Positions 1 through 12,826 of a DNA stretch of 64,000 nt are shown in pieces. The notes below the pieces were generated by a model. The model saw only the letters and a list, made by a program, of their open reading frames with translations. It had not been told where the DNA came from and ran no database searches. The stretch's first letter is position 1, and each line of letters starts with the position of its first letter. This stretch comes from Pegea sp. RAD2-039 (Eukaryota > Chordata > Thaliacea > Salpida > Salpidae): positions 34,926 to 98,925 of the forward strand of contig JAQGEQ010000222.1 in NCBI GenBank assembly GCA_034620365.1, written 5' to 3'. The position numbers and the translations under genes are program-made.

Positions 1-672
1 TGTCACAGCGACAAAGTAAATGACCCGGAAGTTTTTGGAAGAAGTTTTTGAAATACTTAGTTTTGTAGACTTCATATTTTGATGTTATTAAAAATGAAGC
101 TTTTAGACAGATAGTTTTTGTCGCTATTAATCTTTCAGCTGTTTGAATTGATATTTTAAAGAGTAATGAACATTTGGACTGATGAAGTAAACTTGTTTAG
201 ATTCTGTGTTGACTTTGAAATCATTTCAAAATTCTTTGTAATTAATATCAGTGGTTAATAACCATTCAATTTCACTCTTATATAAAGTAAAGAAAGTTAA
301 TCGCTACAACTTTTGTAGATCTCTTATAATAGAAATGTAATTTTTATGTTGCTGGAAAAGATGATATGTTCCAATCTAATCATTTAATTTAAGTAAACTA
401 GATATTTATTAGCTTCTTCTTCACTAGATTAGACGAATAAATCTTTATATTTTCACGTAGGACATTTCAACTTTTTCTACTTAGAAATATAAACAATTTA
501 AACAAACAATTAATAAAGTTTATTAGAACAATTAGCATTTAAAATATTAAAAGAAGAATTTGAAGAAGATTAAATCTTGCGTTCATCATAAGCATAGTTG
601 TGTTGGGAACCAGTTTCAGCTCTGAGAAGAAATATCAAAGATTAGAAAGAAGAAAACTTCTTACAAATGACA
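1..672. other. AT-rich flank downstream of the protease gene
   Basis: No convincing coding exon, RNA gene or repeat is visible. It probably includes the 3' untranslated region of the minus-strand protease. Confidence 0.4.
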
Positions 673-3600
673 TTACCTCTTATGTAGAAATGTGATTGAT
701 TTAATCGCTCTTTTATGGGAACTGTTTAGAGCAATCACAACAACAATCATTGCAAATAGAGTTAGGAATGTACATGTTAAAGCTAAACCGATACTAGCTC
801 CAATAGTCATCATCCCATCAGTACTAGTTTCATTAGACTCCTTGATGACGTTGATGTTCACTTCGGGTTGATTATGGTGCCCTGGAAATTTGTCGTTCTC
901 ATTTTCGTGTGAGTTTCCGAATAAGGTTTTGTGATTGGTTCTGGATGATTTTTCCATATCTGTAAATTTATTTTTGTTAGACGTTTTTATTAATGTTTTT
1001 ATTAATGTTAGAATTTAACTTTTGTTGAGTAATTAACAATAAAATGAAATTAATTAGCTTTTCAAGAGACAATTTATTAATATTTTTTATATTTTTGGCT
1101 TTGAGGCTGCTTCAGAAGAAACAAAGGCAACATGAAGCAATCCCAAACAGAAAATCTGTCCTAGGTCACTGGGCCGTGTCACCGAACAGCGGATGAGTAG
1201 GGGTGGTTCTACTGTCCACTATAATCAATGCGCAGACAGATCTTCCATCTACTGCTTCGAAACTCAGTCAGTAAAAAGATGAAGATAAAGACTCACATCC
1301 ACGAAAGATGCGTTGATATAATTAGTTTCACTTTGGAATAGGAAAGCGCACGCTGTACTCTACTATAATTAATGCGCATGCGCAGACAGGAATCAGTCTA
1401 CTATAAGCAAAAAATGATCTTACTTCTGACATTGATAGAGATCACGACTGCATCATTTTTCATAAACTCTCTTGTGTTTGTGATATCACTCAGAGGCATG
1501 AAGTTAGAATATCCATAAAAAGAGTTTCTTGACTTTAAAATCAAATAATATTATCTCTAAACTATTAAATAAATCATCTGAACCTACAGATGTTGGTTTT
1601 TCCCAAGATCCTTTTCCATTTGTGGTTAAGAATTGAGAGAACTGATTCATGCTTGTCATTACATCCTTACTCTGATCAACAACAGACATCTTTATAACTC
1701 TATTCTCAAAAGGCCATGTTAGTGAGTCATCATTAGATCCTTGAGCTACTGCATAATAAAGTCCAACATAACCATCATAAGAACTGCTTGCTCCGTTTGG
1801 ATAGAACTAGAACATAAAAGGTTTTTATTTATCTTTATTTCTTGCAATAAATGTGAAGGAGGGTGCCTGAAAAGAGCACCTCTCACTAACACATTGTCAC
1901 AAATAACATTTATTAAGTCAAAAATATAGAAAGCAAAAAGATGTAACACATGGTATTTCGATATCACTCAAAAGCATATAACAGTGAACAATTACATGGA
2001 ATGTTAATAATAATATAAGAAAGAGAAAAAATCACAGTTTAGAAATGACAATGTTGGCAATATTATAACGGTTCAACTTCTGCTTGAACAACGCGAGTGA
2101 CTTCGACATGGCAATGTCTGACTGCAGCTGGTTCCATGTACTAATTGTTCGGTATGAGAAAAAATTTGCTCTGATTAACGTACCAGGTGATATGGGTTTA
2201 TTAAGGTGTAATGTGTGTCTTCTGAGTTGATATAACTTGAGTGAAGGACTAGTATAATCAAGTTTACTTCATATGTCGCTTTAAATCATTAAAGTTTAAA
2301 TAATCAACAGATAAGTTTAAGGTCATTTGATTGACTTTTTAGGTATTTATTTATAGATGCAGATAATCAATCAGATATCTCATATAACAAACAAATAACT
2401 GCAGAAAGATATGAAAACGTGTAAGATATCAAAGCTTAACTTGAAAACACGTCAATAAGTATAAAACATTTAGAAGACAGATAAAATACAAAAGAAATAA
2501 AGAAAACCTTTTATACCGCGTCATTATCAACAGAAATACTAAAATCATATTTTTATATTGAAACTGATCTTTCTGTGGTTTACTAAAAAGCAAGCGTTTA
2601 AATTCCATAACTAATTTCTATTGAGCGACTTTTTTGGCTTGTTATTAAAAAAGCCCAAGAGTTTTTTGAGCGATTATACGTAACAGAAACATCTAAAGTT
2701 TCTCACATACAATATAAATAAAAAGATTAATTCAAACTTTTAATAACTTACAAGAAGTTGGAAAGCATAACCTTCATCAGTATAAAGTAAAGGTGAATAT
2801 ACTCCTTCGCCTTTTGTAGTCGATTGTATCAAGCTACTAAAGTCTTGTATTTTGAAGTAATTAGTCTCACATGGTTTATCTTGAACTTGTATATCATCAA
2901 GTGCAATTTGATCGTTAACAAATCCACCTGGTTTTTAATCAGTATTTTAGTTTACAGCTTTCTAAATCGAATTTTTTTACCTGATTTAGCTACAAACACC
3001 AGTTTATAATACATCGCCTTATTTTCAATTGTCAATCGTTCCAAGTTCCATACAGACCCATGATCACCTTTAAGATTTGTTAAAAGTCTCTCTGATAAGA
3101 TCTCCCCGTTCACTTCATCTATTTGTGCGAGGTACACACTACAAAATAGAATAACTTCTCTGTGAACTCCAGTTTGATCTTACCTTAGTTCAGAGTCACT
3201 AGAAGATTCAAGATCCATATAATAAGAAAATTGGAGACATTGAACGTTTTGATTGGTCCTCATTCGCATGGTTCGCATGACTGCTTTATCATTTGCTTTA
3301 GAAACACTTGAATTGAACAACATGAAGCTTCCAGTCATTTCTGTTGAAGATTTTTAATTTTTTAAGTTGAAATAGATTGAAGATTTTGTAACCTGATCCA
3401 AATGAGCTATCTGTAGATGGGTTAAAATATTTCCCTTCATTTAAACGGATTACTTCAAAATCTGCTTCATCATCAACTTCTTGGACGTAACCACAAATGT
3501 TTTCAGCTTCAAAGTCACAAGAATCCGAGATCCGTGGCGGGTCAGCTGTTTCAAAAAAGTTTTTTTTATAAATTTTTTAAAATCTAATTTTTTTTGGAAT

Positions 3601-5802
3601 TAATATTTTTTAGTTTTAAAATTTAAAAAGAAAATATAAAAAGATTTTCTCTTACCGCATGGATACATGCGGTTTACCATGGTAACGTCACCAACACTGA
3701 ATGTCCTTCGTTGTCCAATTACATCTTGGAATGCTGGGTCAAGGGTCACAATAGTTTTTTCACCATTGGTACTGCAATTTGGAATTAACAGAATTGTTAA
3801 GAATTCAAAAAAATTATTTAAAAATTAAAAATATAAAATCTAAAATGAAATTTATATTTTAAGTTTACAAAAAAGGAAGGAGAGATAATTCAAGAAAATT
3901 AACAAAAAAAATAGAAAAATATTTATGAGAAAAAAATGGTTTAATTTATTTAATAAATATTAAAAACCATCGAAAAAAAAACTTAACATTTTGTGTAAGT
4001 AGTCAGGCTTTAAAAACTAAAGAAAATTTTTATCATATTATTTTCTTGTCTTCTGTTTGTAGCTAAAAATATTTTACAAATTCATCTACTTCGATCTAAC
4101 CACCATCACTTAAACCAAAGACAACCAATCAGAAACTCAAAGACACACCTAAATCCAGAATCTGAGTAATGCATTACTGAGTTGTAGTCATATGGAACTC
4201 GGTGCTCGTTTATGACGTCATAATCATACGTATTAAAGTTGTGAAGATGTCCTGTAAAAAAGAAGCTGAACAAAATCGATAATAACAGCGTAAGTGACGT
4301 CACTAACCATCACCAATGTTTTCAGTCATGATTTTGATATAATCATCGCGATCAGTACGCGATTGTTGATGATAAAAGCCTAACGCGTGAAGCATCTCGT
4401 GTTGGATGGTTCCTTTCTTCTCACAACCACTACCGATTGAAATGGTTTGTTTACCGCCTTGTCTACCAACAGAAGACCAGCAACTGTAAATAGATGGTGT
4501 TTAGGATTGTTAGGAGAAAAGCTCTTTACAGCAGTTCAGTAACACGACGAAAATTTATTTGTTTTATTTTTAGATAAAAATGACTTGATGTAAAACTTCG
4601 TTTCATTCAACTTTTATATTAATTATTTTTAATATTATATTATTAAGTTATTCTGAAAATAAAAATGCAAATATTATTTTAATATAAAATGTATAAATAA
4701 TAATAAATTCAAATTCAATGTCGGTTTATTTGCTTCTTAGAAAATAGAAGCTCGTTTGCGATCCTGGTAATTTAGGCTCACAATCTTACTAAGCAATTAA
4801 AGAGCGTGTTCTTCAGGCACCCTCCTTCGCGTTTATCGAATTGAATAAATATTATTTAAATGGATGATAATAGTTATTATATTAGTATTATTTATCAAAC
4901 TTTTATATTGTTAATTTCTGCATTTTTTTGGGGGGATTATTCTTACCCTGATTGAGGATCAAACCAGATGTAATCTTCCTCACCATTACGATCAGGGAAC
5001 CGCATACAAGTCCTCATCTCATATTCAAGTCTAGCTTCATCAATTCCATATCGAGCCTAAAACATAAATAATTACAAAGCAACCAACATAGTCTACTACC
5101 CAGGCTTATAAGAGAATAAAGAACATTTACACCAGCGGTAAAATAATCTACTGTTATAACTAGCAAATAACTTACCAACATTCCAATTGAATCAGAGTAC
5201 TCTACTGGGACTTTGTTGTTAAGCCAATACATCGTGTCATCGACAATACCACTACGAGGCACTTTATGTTGCATTATATCACCTCCAATCAAATCAAGCT
5301 TTGATTCTGAACGTTAAAAATGATTTTGCTCTTTGTAGGAATTATTTGGAGATTATGTGAAGATACTAACTTTGATTTATAACAAAAATATCTTCATCGT
5401 CTGGGGCTGAATTTAATTCAGCCACTTTTGTTGTAATAACTGAAAAAGAATTTAATCTTTAATTAAAACTGATTTTCTAGTAGATTTATTTAACTATCCA
5501 ATTTATTGAGTTAGTTTTTTAATTCTTTTATTTGATTTTAATTATTCTAAAAACAAAATATTCTTTAACTAATATTTATAACGAACCTTCTCGAAGAATA
5601 CTTCCTTTGCTGCCACTGATAGTTTGTTTTATAGTTCGATCTGTCTATAATCAAATAGATGTTATTTTCTAGTGACTTATGTTTAAAGATTTTTATCTAA
5701 ATTTAATCTAAATACTTTAAAACTTTTTTTTTAATTATTAGAAGAACTTACAGATGCAAATCGAACTATTAAAAGTAATGTTAAAAAAATATATAATTTC
5801 AT
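673..5802 (-). CDS. Meprin-like membrane astacin metalloprotease (astacin-MAM-MATH-TM), 15 exons
   Basis: Zinc endopeptidase of the astacin/meprin family, predicted type I membrane protein at the cell surface. Exons in transcription order: 5802-5752 (signal peptide [13 protein letters not shown]), 5644-5587, 5439-5371, 5306-5176 (propeptide, DIMQHK then VPRSG), 5056-4947 (TCMRFPDR), 4483-4308, 4251-4149, 3771-3656, 3545-3393, 3341-3184, 3139-2981, 2927-2752, 1806-1588, 1532-1424, 959-673. The zinc site [19 protein letters not shown] carries the catalytic Glu, and the Met-turn SVMHYS follows in the next exon. A MAM domain (exons 9-12), a MATH/TRAF domain (exons 12-14, LTWPF and PLSDI) and a transmembrane helix near the C terminus follow. 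The total of about 690 residues is close to meprin beta; no EGF module is seen. Exons 10 and 11 have starts accurate to a few bases. The last codons could be a stop or a donor. Confidence 0.86.
1100..1420. repeat. GC-richer intronic patch with a direct repeat
   Basis: Inside the last intron of the protease gene. The motif CTATAATCAATGCGCAGACAG (with small changes) occurs near 1218 and again near 1361, where ATGCGC is repeated. The patch is clearly less AT-rich than its surroundings, as expected of an old transposon insertion, but no family is recognised. Confidence 0.45.
1840..2260 (-). mobile_element. 3' end of a CR1/jockey-type LINE (5'-truncated), intronic
   Basis: On the minus strand this reads the C-terminal end of a LINE reverse-transcriptase ORF ([14 protein letters not shown], then [12 protein letters not shown]), a stop, and a conserved 3' tail ending GCACCCTCCTTCACATTTATTG at about 1840. 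The same tail occurs at 4800, 7700, 20441, 23441, 32505 and 46939. It lies in the intron between protease exons 12 and 13, on the same strand as the gene. Confidence 0.8.
4798..4852 (+). mobile_element. LINE 3'-tail fragment in protease intron
   Basis: Only about 50 bases of the LINE tail remain (CAGGCACCCTCCTTCGCG, then an AATAAAT end). It sits in the intron between exons 5 and 6 of the protease gene, opposite to the gene's orientation. Confidence 0.7.
5085..5170. repeat. Dispersed repeat with GGTAAAATA-TCTACTGTTAT core
   Basis: The core GCGGTAAAATAATCTACTG resembles sequence at 27200, 31620, 39450, 46060, 53950 and 55030. In this copy it lies in the intron between protease exons 4 and 5. 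It looks like a short non-autonomous element; no termini could be defined. Confidence 0.4.
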
Positions 5803-8800
5803 TTTCTGTCAAAAAAAGAAAACAATTAATTCAGATAAAATATAAACAAATAAAAAATATTATTAATTTCGGATTATTAACTGGAAAAAAAAATTCTGAA
5901 CAAAACTTAAAAAATCTTTGTACATTTTGACCTTTAAAAAAATAATTTTGGTTTTTTAAAATTTTAAAACCTTTTTAAGCAGTCTTTAAAAGACTCATAT
6001 CTGTTATGATGTCCTCAGCATCTTTCTTTTTTATATGAAGAGCTGAAAGTCTTGTCATTCTATCTATATCAAATCAGCAGCTCATTTGTCATTAAGTAAA
6101 GAAAACGTCAAAAAACTTATTTAATCATTTTTGCACAAGGTACGTAGATGATAAGAATTATTTACTTTAGTTTCCATCTAAATATACTAAAAGTTAAACA
6201 GATAAATAGTATTTTCAACGTGTTTTACCATTCTACATATTTTTCTGTAAATAAACAAATAAATGTTTAAACTGTTTTTAACTAAATTATTGTAATTTCA
6301 TTTCTAGATTTTACTTATCTGAGATTGTATATCTAAAATTATTTATAAATTTCTTATTAATTATGTAAATTTTTCGTCTAATTTGCAAAGCTGTATGCAA
6401 ACGATTTGCAAAGTTGAAATTTGTTCATTATTTTAAAATAATATTTATTGACAAACATAACCCAAACGAAAATAAAACTTATCTTGTTTTTGCAAACTGT
6501 TAAATGACTTGTCGATTTTTTTGGTTGATTAAATAATTGGTTTAATTGTATTTGATAGTTTAAAAGATGTGGTATTTTTGATAGAGTTTAAAATAACTAC
6601 AAATTAAAGTTTAATTTGTGTTTAGTAGCTACAGAAGACTTGATAAATATCAAATAAACATAAAATGTTTACCTCCAAATTTTCATGAAATGTTTTTTTA
6701 GTTTATTAATCAATAATCAAGTTTAAATAATTCAAGATGAATGAACTTAGAAAAATAAAGATCTGGTTTTGATTGACATTTAATCTTTGTGTTTATTGTT
6801 AAATGATTACTAATATTTCAGTAACTATTTTGTTAATTTTAAAAATAGTCAAACTTAAAGAGTATTAGCAAAATAGCGAAACCTATAATTTATTATTTAC
6901 AAAAAATAAACTAATTTGTAGTATTTTATTATCTCTTTTACAAATTTATCTTTTGGTTTTACTTTAGTTTGGAGACTAAAAATTTTACTAAGTAGACAAT
7001 AACAAAAATAGTTTCTTTAATAAAAAGCAAACTATTTTTTCTTAAATGTTTTATTTTTATTAAATGACATTATTTTTGTTTTATAAAATTTATTTGTAAA
7101 CTTAATGTAAAAAGTTTTAAAATGTTTTTGAAAATAAAACAAACATTTAAACTAATAACAATTTTAAAAGTTTAGTTAACTAATAATAAAAACTATTTCA
7201 AGAATACCTTTAAAAACCTTTACTTTTGAACGAAAATACTTGTGAATTATAAAACCTAAGCAAGTTTTTTTTAACATTATAGATTAATCTAATAACTTTT
7301 TAGTCAATGTCTTACTCAACCAGAAATAAAATGTTTATGATTATAACTTAATAAGTTTAAAAATATTTAGCTAAGTAAGTTTTGTAAAGTTAGTACTAGT
7401 AGTTTTTAATATAATTTGTAAATAAAAATTAAAACTTCTAATAGTTATTTTTAAAATACAAATTTGAGATAAGAGCTTAGATTAATCCTTAATTTTAGGT
7501 GAATTTTTGTTATTTGTAAAACTATAAAAAATTAGTAATTAGAACCTAAAAAAAGTGATCTTATAAAACTAATCTCTTAAAATGTTGAAGAGTAAAAATG
7601 ATAATAAGTTTTTTAAACAATGTTAATAAAGTTAAAAGATTTTATTTCTACTGTAATAAAAATATGTAATTATACACAATTTATTAATTTTTTAGAATAA
7701 ACGCGAAGGAGGGTGCCTAAAAAGATTATTTATCGCTAAAAAACATTCTCGCAAATAATATTATATGTAATAGTACCTATTTTACCATTAAGTTGGAAAT
7801 ATAGAAAGTAAAAGATGTAACACATGGCATTTCGGTAGTCCTCAAAGCATATAACAGTTAACAATTACATAGAATGTTAATAATATAAAAAAGGAAAAAT
7901 CATAGTTTAGAAATGACAATGTTGGAAATATTATAACGGTTCAATTTTTACTTAAAGTAGACGAAAAACTTTTTCAAATTTTAGACTTTTCCAAATTTAA
8001 ATTATAATATCAAATTGTAATTATCAACTTAGGTATATTTATTTCAAAATCTTAACTTTCTTAAATTATCCGAGTAACTTTTATAATTTATAAAAGCTTT
8101 GTAAGCAAAAAAAAACTTTTGACTCTATTTTAACTAGAGATTTTTGAACATATTCACCTTTGCTGTACATCATCATTAATTATTGAACAAAAGGGATATT
8201 TTAAGAATTAAATATTCAGGTTAAATTAATCAGATCTTGTATTAGCCTGTAATGAGCAATTTTACATACTAAATAGCTAACAGTAAATCAATAAATTAGG
8301 AATGGTTTTTGTAAATTTAAATGATATATTTTATTTCAGTTTTAAAATTTAGTTCTGACTTTTTTATCTACTTTATAGAGATCCACGCTATTAATTATTA
8401 ATTGTATTGTCAAACCATAATAGGTATTTTGCTATAAATCTTTTTTTATATCTTGAAACGGTTTAAATACTTTTAACCTTTTAGCTTGGTTAGATTTTAC
8501 AAAATATTTTATTATTAACTTTTAGTTAAACAGTTTTCATTAGTTTAGGTAAATAAAGTTTAAACAGATTCTTTTTCAACAACTAACAGTCAGATTTATG
8601 AATGATTTAAGTTACAAAGATACAAAAATGAGTAAATGGTTTACTATCTACTCATATACATAAAAAGTGCGTTTTTATAGACTATTTTGTAAAAAATAAC
8701 AAAAAATCCCCTTAATTAAATAATTGCTTTTAGCTTTATCTAAGCTATAAGTGATTTACTTTACTATTTTTAATCCAAAATTATATGCTTAAATTGTTAA

Positions 8801-10093
8801 GTGTAGCTTTATTTAAATAAGTATAGTTTAAAATTTAATAAATTTTATGACATGTTTATTTATTTTCTGTAGCTATAGAAATTACGACGTTTATTTACTT
8901 TATTTTTAAAAATAATTTTACAGAAAACCAATTTTGGTAAAGGGGCTTTTATTGTAGTCTTATGCAAATTGTGTGAATAATTCTATTCGAGATTTTATAA
9001 TAAGATCTTGTCTAACCTCTTTTTCAGTAAATATTAAACAAAATAAATTGTTGAATAGAACTTTAAATTGCTTAGTATCTTCAAAATATATTTTTAATCT
9101 TTAATATTAACGTGATTTTTTGTAAACTTTTTTTTATTCAAACTTTTTTGATTAAGTCGTTTTTTTACAAAATTTTTTTTTAGGTGTTTGTTTATATTTT
9201 TTTGTAAATATTTTGAGAAAATGTTGTTGTTTTTATGGTTGTAGTCATCAATATTTATGAATATAAGCTTCTTGTTTTATTAATTTTCGAAATTATTAAT
9301 TTTATTCATAATTAGTGGTAATATGAGTCATATTCACACTATATGTTGCAATAATTCAAATTATTTTACTTTCTCATTTATTTATCTTTTTATACATTAA
9401 AATGAATTAAATTCTTTTTATCAAAAAATTAGGTTTATATATCTATCTTTACAGATATGAATGTTTTATTTTTAGTATATATGTTGTTGAAGACATTATT
9501 ATAAAATAACCTTAACTTTTTATATTCAATTTTTTCATAATAACATGCTTAGAAAGTATTTTTAGTTTTTGTAATTACTTTATTTTTAAAACTTACAAAA
9601 AAGTTTAAATACTTTTAATCATACATTTAAGAGATTTATAAATAGTTTCGTTATTTTATTTTTCTAAATGTATTTATTTACAAAGTTATAAGTTCCTGTT
9701 TTTTAGACTTTGCTTAATATGAAGTTGTTTACAGTTTTTATGCCTAATTTTCTTTTGATGTTTTAAAGTAAAATTTTTCCCAAAAAGTTTAAATTTTTGA
9801 ATATTTTAAAACAAAAATGTGTATATATAAGAAATTTTATTAAAATATCTTCTTTACTATTTTTATTACACTATTTTCAAGTTAATAGAAATAAAATCTG
9901 TATCTCTAAAGACAATTTGAAATGATTATTTCATTTTTATATGCTAAGATAAATGTTTTATTTCCTGAAAATATAAAGTGTTTTTATATAAATATATTAT
10001 TTCTGATTTATATTTATTGTTTTCAGTTAAAGCACTTTAGCTTGATAAATAGGTAACAGTTTTTATTTATTTTTTGAATAATATTCCTTCAAA
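5803..10093. other. Long AT-rich intergenic region
   Basis: Lies between the divergently transcribed protease and chloride-channel genes, so both promoters should be here. No open frame of substance, RNA gene or tandem array is visible apart from a LINE tail near 7700-7955. A possible 3' splice site (TTTTCAG ending at 10026) precedes the channel start by 67 bases, which would allow a non-coding 5' exon. Confidence 0.5.
7697..7955 (-). mobile_element. LINE 3'-tail copy, intergenic
   Basis: On the minus strand it starts near the end of the LINE ORF (TTGAACCGTTATAATATTTCC) and ends with the tail CACCCTCCTTCGCGTTTATT. It is closely similar to the 1840 and 20441 copies but diverged and coding-dead. 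Confidence 0.75.
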
Positions 10094-12529
10094 ATGGAAG
10101 AAAGTAATCATTTAGACGCTCCATCAAGTTCCCATTACTTAGACTATGAACCTACACTTATGTATGGTAAGCATACAGAGGCTTTGGGTAAGTCTGCAAA
10201 AGAAGCTCTTAAAAAGATTGAAGATGAAAAGAAGATGAAGAGAAATGAAAGATTAAGACTCACACCATACAGACCAACTAAATTTGGAAAGTTTAAAAGA
10301 CTATGGAAACACACACAGCTTTATATTAAAGGTACTGTTTTTTCTGAGTGGTGTTTTTTATTATTTCTTGGAATTATAATGGCACTTTTAAGTTTTGGGA
10401 TGGATTATGCAATTCAAAAGATACAAAGAGCTAGATTTTTTTTGTTTCTTCAACTAAAGCATTATATAGTTTTACCTTATTTAGCTTGGATTGCTTATCC
10501 AGTATTTTTTATTCTGTTTTCAGTTTATTTTGTCAACTATGTATCACCCCAAGCAGTTGGTTCTGGCATACCTGAGATGAAAACAATCTTAAGAGGTGTT
10601 GTTTTACATGAATACCTCACCTGTAAAGTGCTTTTATCGAAAATGGTTGGTCTAACTGCTTCAATAGGAAGCGGTTTACCTATTGGTAAAGAAGGGCCAT
10701 TTGTGCATATAGCCAGTATTGTCGCTACTCTAATCAATAAAGTTTTTGCTGGCTTATCGAGTCCATATGAGAATGAATCGCGAGATAATGATCTGTTAGC
10801 TGCAGCTTGTGCTGTAGGTGTTGCTTGTAACTTTGCTGCCCCAATTGGTGGGGTTTTATTTAGTATCGAAGTAACTGCAACTTATTTTGCTGTTAAGAAT
10901 TATTGGCGTGGTTTTTTTACTGCAGTCTGCGGAGCTTTTATGTTCCGTCTTTTAGCAGTTTGGATTACAGAAGAAGAAACAATCACAGCTTTATTTAAAA
11001 CTCGGTTTAGACTTGAATTTCCATATGATTTACAAGAATTACTTGCATTTGTTGGAATTGGTATCTTATGTGGAATTCTCGCGGCTGCTTTTGTGTTCGT
11101 TCACAGAGCTATTGTGAACTTCAATCGATCCCAACTTAAATGGAGGAGCTTTTTAAAGAAGTCTCGACTTATTTATCCAACAATAGTCACAATTATCATC
11201 AGTAGTTTATCATATCCATTAGGTGCTGGTCAGTATATGGCTGGTGATTTAACCATCAAACAAGCAGTTAGTAGTTTATTTGATAACCACACTTGGACAG
11301 CTACTAATTACACCAATAACACTGATCTTCTTAATCACGGCTGGCAACATCCTGAGACCTCAATCTTCTTTACTCTTTCAATCTTTATTCTTACTCACTT
11401 CTTCACTACAGCTATCGCGATCACCTTAGCTGTCCCATCTGGAGTTTTTATTCCAGTTTTTCTAATCGGGGCCGCATTTGGGCGACTTGTTGGTGAGTTT
11501 ATGGTGTTATTATACCCTGATGGGTTTCACAGTGGTGGTCTTAACTACTTGATCGTACCTGGAGGTTATGCAGTGGTCGGGGCAGCTAGTTTATCCGGGG
11601 CAGTGACTCATACTATATCAACAGCTGTTATAGTGTTTGAATTAACAGGTCAAATTTCTCATATATTGCCGGTTATGTTGTCAGTTTTAATATCCAATGC
11701 AATAGCTCGCATGTTTCAACCTTCGATTTATGAAAGTATAATTCAAATAAAAGAACTTCCATATCTACCTGATGTTACTGTCACTGGAAAATACACGAAG
11801 CATATGAATGTTGGACGTTTTATGATGAAAAATGTGAAGTTTGTTTCAAAAACGTCAACATATCGACAGTTGAAGTTATTACTGGCTCAAAATCGATTTA
11901 AAGCTTTTCCGATGGTTGATGATAGTGATTCACGGATATTGGTTGGATCAGTACAAAGACACGATTTACAAGAACTTGTTGATGATTTTGATAATAAATT
12001 TATTAATAAATATTCATCAGATACTTTTGAAGAGTCCGCAGAGACTTTTAAAGAAGATCCAACTGTCCAAGAGACTTCCTCAACTGTGGGTCGATTTACT
12101 CGAACCTTATCGACGCGATCTCATTCAGCAGGCGACAATTTAGTCGATTTATCCCCGCCAATTGTTAATAATCCCACGAAAGATTTTGATCGAATGGTGG
12201 ACTTCAGTGAATGTTGTATTGATGAAGCTCCTTTTCATTTAGTAGAAGAGACTTCTCTTCACAAAGTCCACACGCTCTTTTCACTCCTCCGGCTACAAAG
12301 ATCATATGTGACTCATATTGGGAAGCTTGTAGGAGTAGTATCACTACAAGAGATAAGACAGGCGATTCAACAAGTTAATAAGGCTCGTGGTGGGGCGAAT
12401 AATGAAAGTGCCCCAATTTTAGAGGTATCAGTTCACCGGACCGGAAGTCAAGTTGATAATTTGACTCTTAATATGCCGGAAGTTGATTCCACTGATCTTT
12501 CTGATGGCTCTGGATCTGAATCAAATTGA
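10094..12529 (+). CDS. CLC-2-type voltage-gated chloride channel, intronless
   Basis: 811-residue chloride channel of the plasma-membrane CLC-1/2/K branch, expected to work as a homodimer with one pore per subunit. The N-terminal segment YEPTLMYGKHTEALG matches the CLC-2 pattern. The membrane domain spans roughly residues 85-555, with selectivity-filter motifs GSGIPE (156-161), GKEGP with gating Glu200, and GVFIPVF. Val260 (in FSIEVT) occupies the position where exchangers have the proton glutamate, so a channel rather than a Cl-/H+ antiporter is inferred. Two cytoplasmic CBS domains lie at about 570-635 and 700-765. The start is the first in-frame ATG with a family-like N terminus. The whole coding region is one exon although neighbouring genes are split. 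Paralogue choice between CLC-1, -2 and -K is less certain than the family. Confidence 0.95.
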   Translation: MEESNHLDAPSSSHYLDYEPTLMYGKHTEALGKSAKEALKKIEDEKKMKRNERLRLTPYRPTKFGKFKRLWKHTQLYIKGTVFSEWCFLLFLGIIMALLSFGMDYAIQKIQRARFFLFLQLKHYIVLPYLAWIAYPVFFILFSVYFVNYVSPQAVGSGIPEMKTILRGVVLHEYLTCKVLLSKMVGLTASIGSGLPIGKEGPFVHIASIVATLINKVFAGLSSPYENESRDNDLLAAACAVGVACNFAAPIGGVLFSIEVTATYFAVKNYWRGFFTAVCGAFMFRLLAVWITEEETITALFKTRFRLEFPYDLQELLAFVGIGILCGILAAAFVFVHRAIVNFNRSQLKWRSFLKKSRLIYPTIVTIIISSLSYPLGAGQYMAGDLTIKQAVSSLFDNHTWTATNYTNNTDLLNHGWQHPETSIFFTLSIFILTHFFTTAIAITLAVPSGVFIPVFLIGAAFGRLVGEFMVLLYPDGFHSGGLNYLIVPGGYAVVGAASLSGAVTHTISTAVIVFELTGQISHILPVMLSVLISNAIARMFQPSIYESIIQIKELPYLPDVTVTGKYTKHMNVGRFMMKNVKFVSKTSTYRQLKLLLAQNRFKAFPMVDDSDSRILVGSVQRHDLQELVDDFDNKFINKYSSDTFEESAETFKEDPTVQETSSTVGRFTRTLSTRSHSAGDNLVDLSPPIVNNPTKDFDRMVDFSECCIDEAPFHLVEETSLHKVHTLFSLLRLQRSYVTHIGKLVGVVSLQEIRQAIQQVNKARGGANNESAPILEVSVHRTGSQVDNLTLNMPEVDSTDLSDGSGSESN

Positions 12530-12826
12530 AATTATGAATTTTCTTTACAGCAGTTCAATTTTTTTTGTTTTGAAACTTTTCATATAAATTGTTGATATTG
12601 TGATCATCAAGTAATTATGATCTTATTTTCATTTATCTTTAAACCAATATTTTGGTACACCGTTTTACTAACTGTATGCAATTCTATCTTTATTATTTAT
12701 CTATCTCCTTAGCAAGCTTAAAAAACAAACTGTTGTAAAAAAGACTCAAATCATTTTAACCTGACTTTAATATTACCTTTTAGACGTTTTGTTTGAATTT
12801 CTCAAACTGAATCTAGTTAAGTTTAA

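Noticed and set aside
10537-10737. Minus-strand 66-residue frame and 11916-12143 plus-strand frame inside the channel gene
   Set aside because: Shadow frames of the chloride-channel coding sequence.
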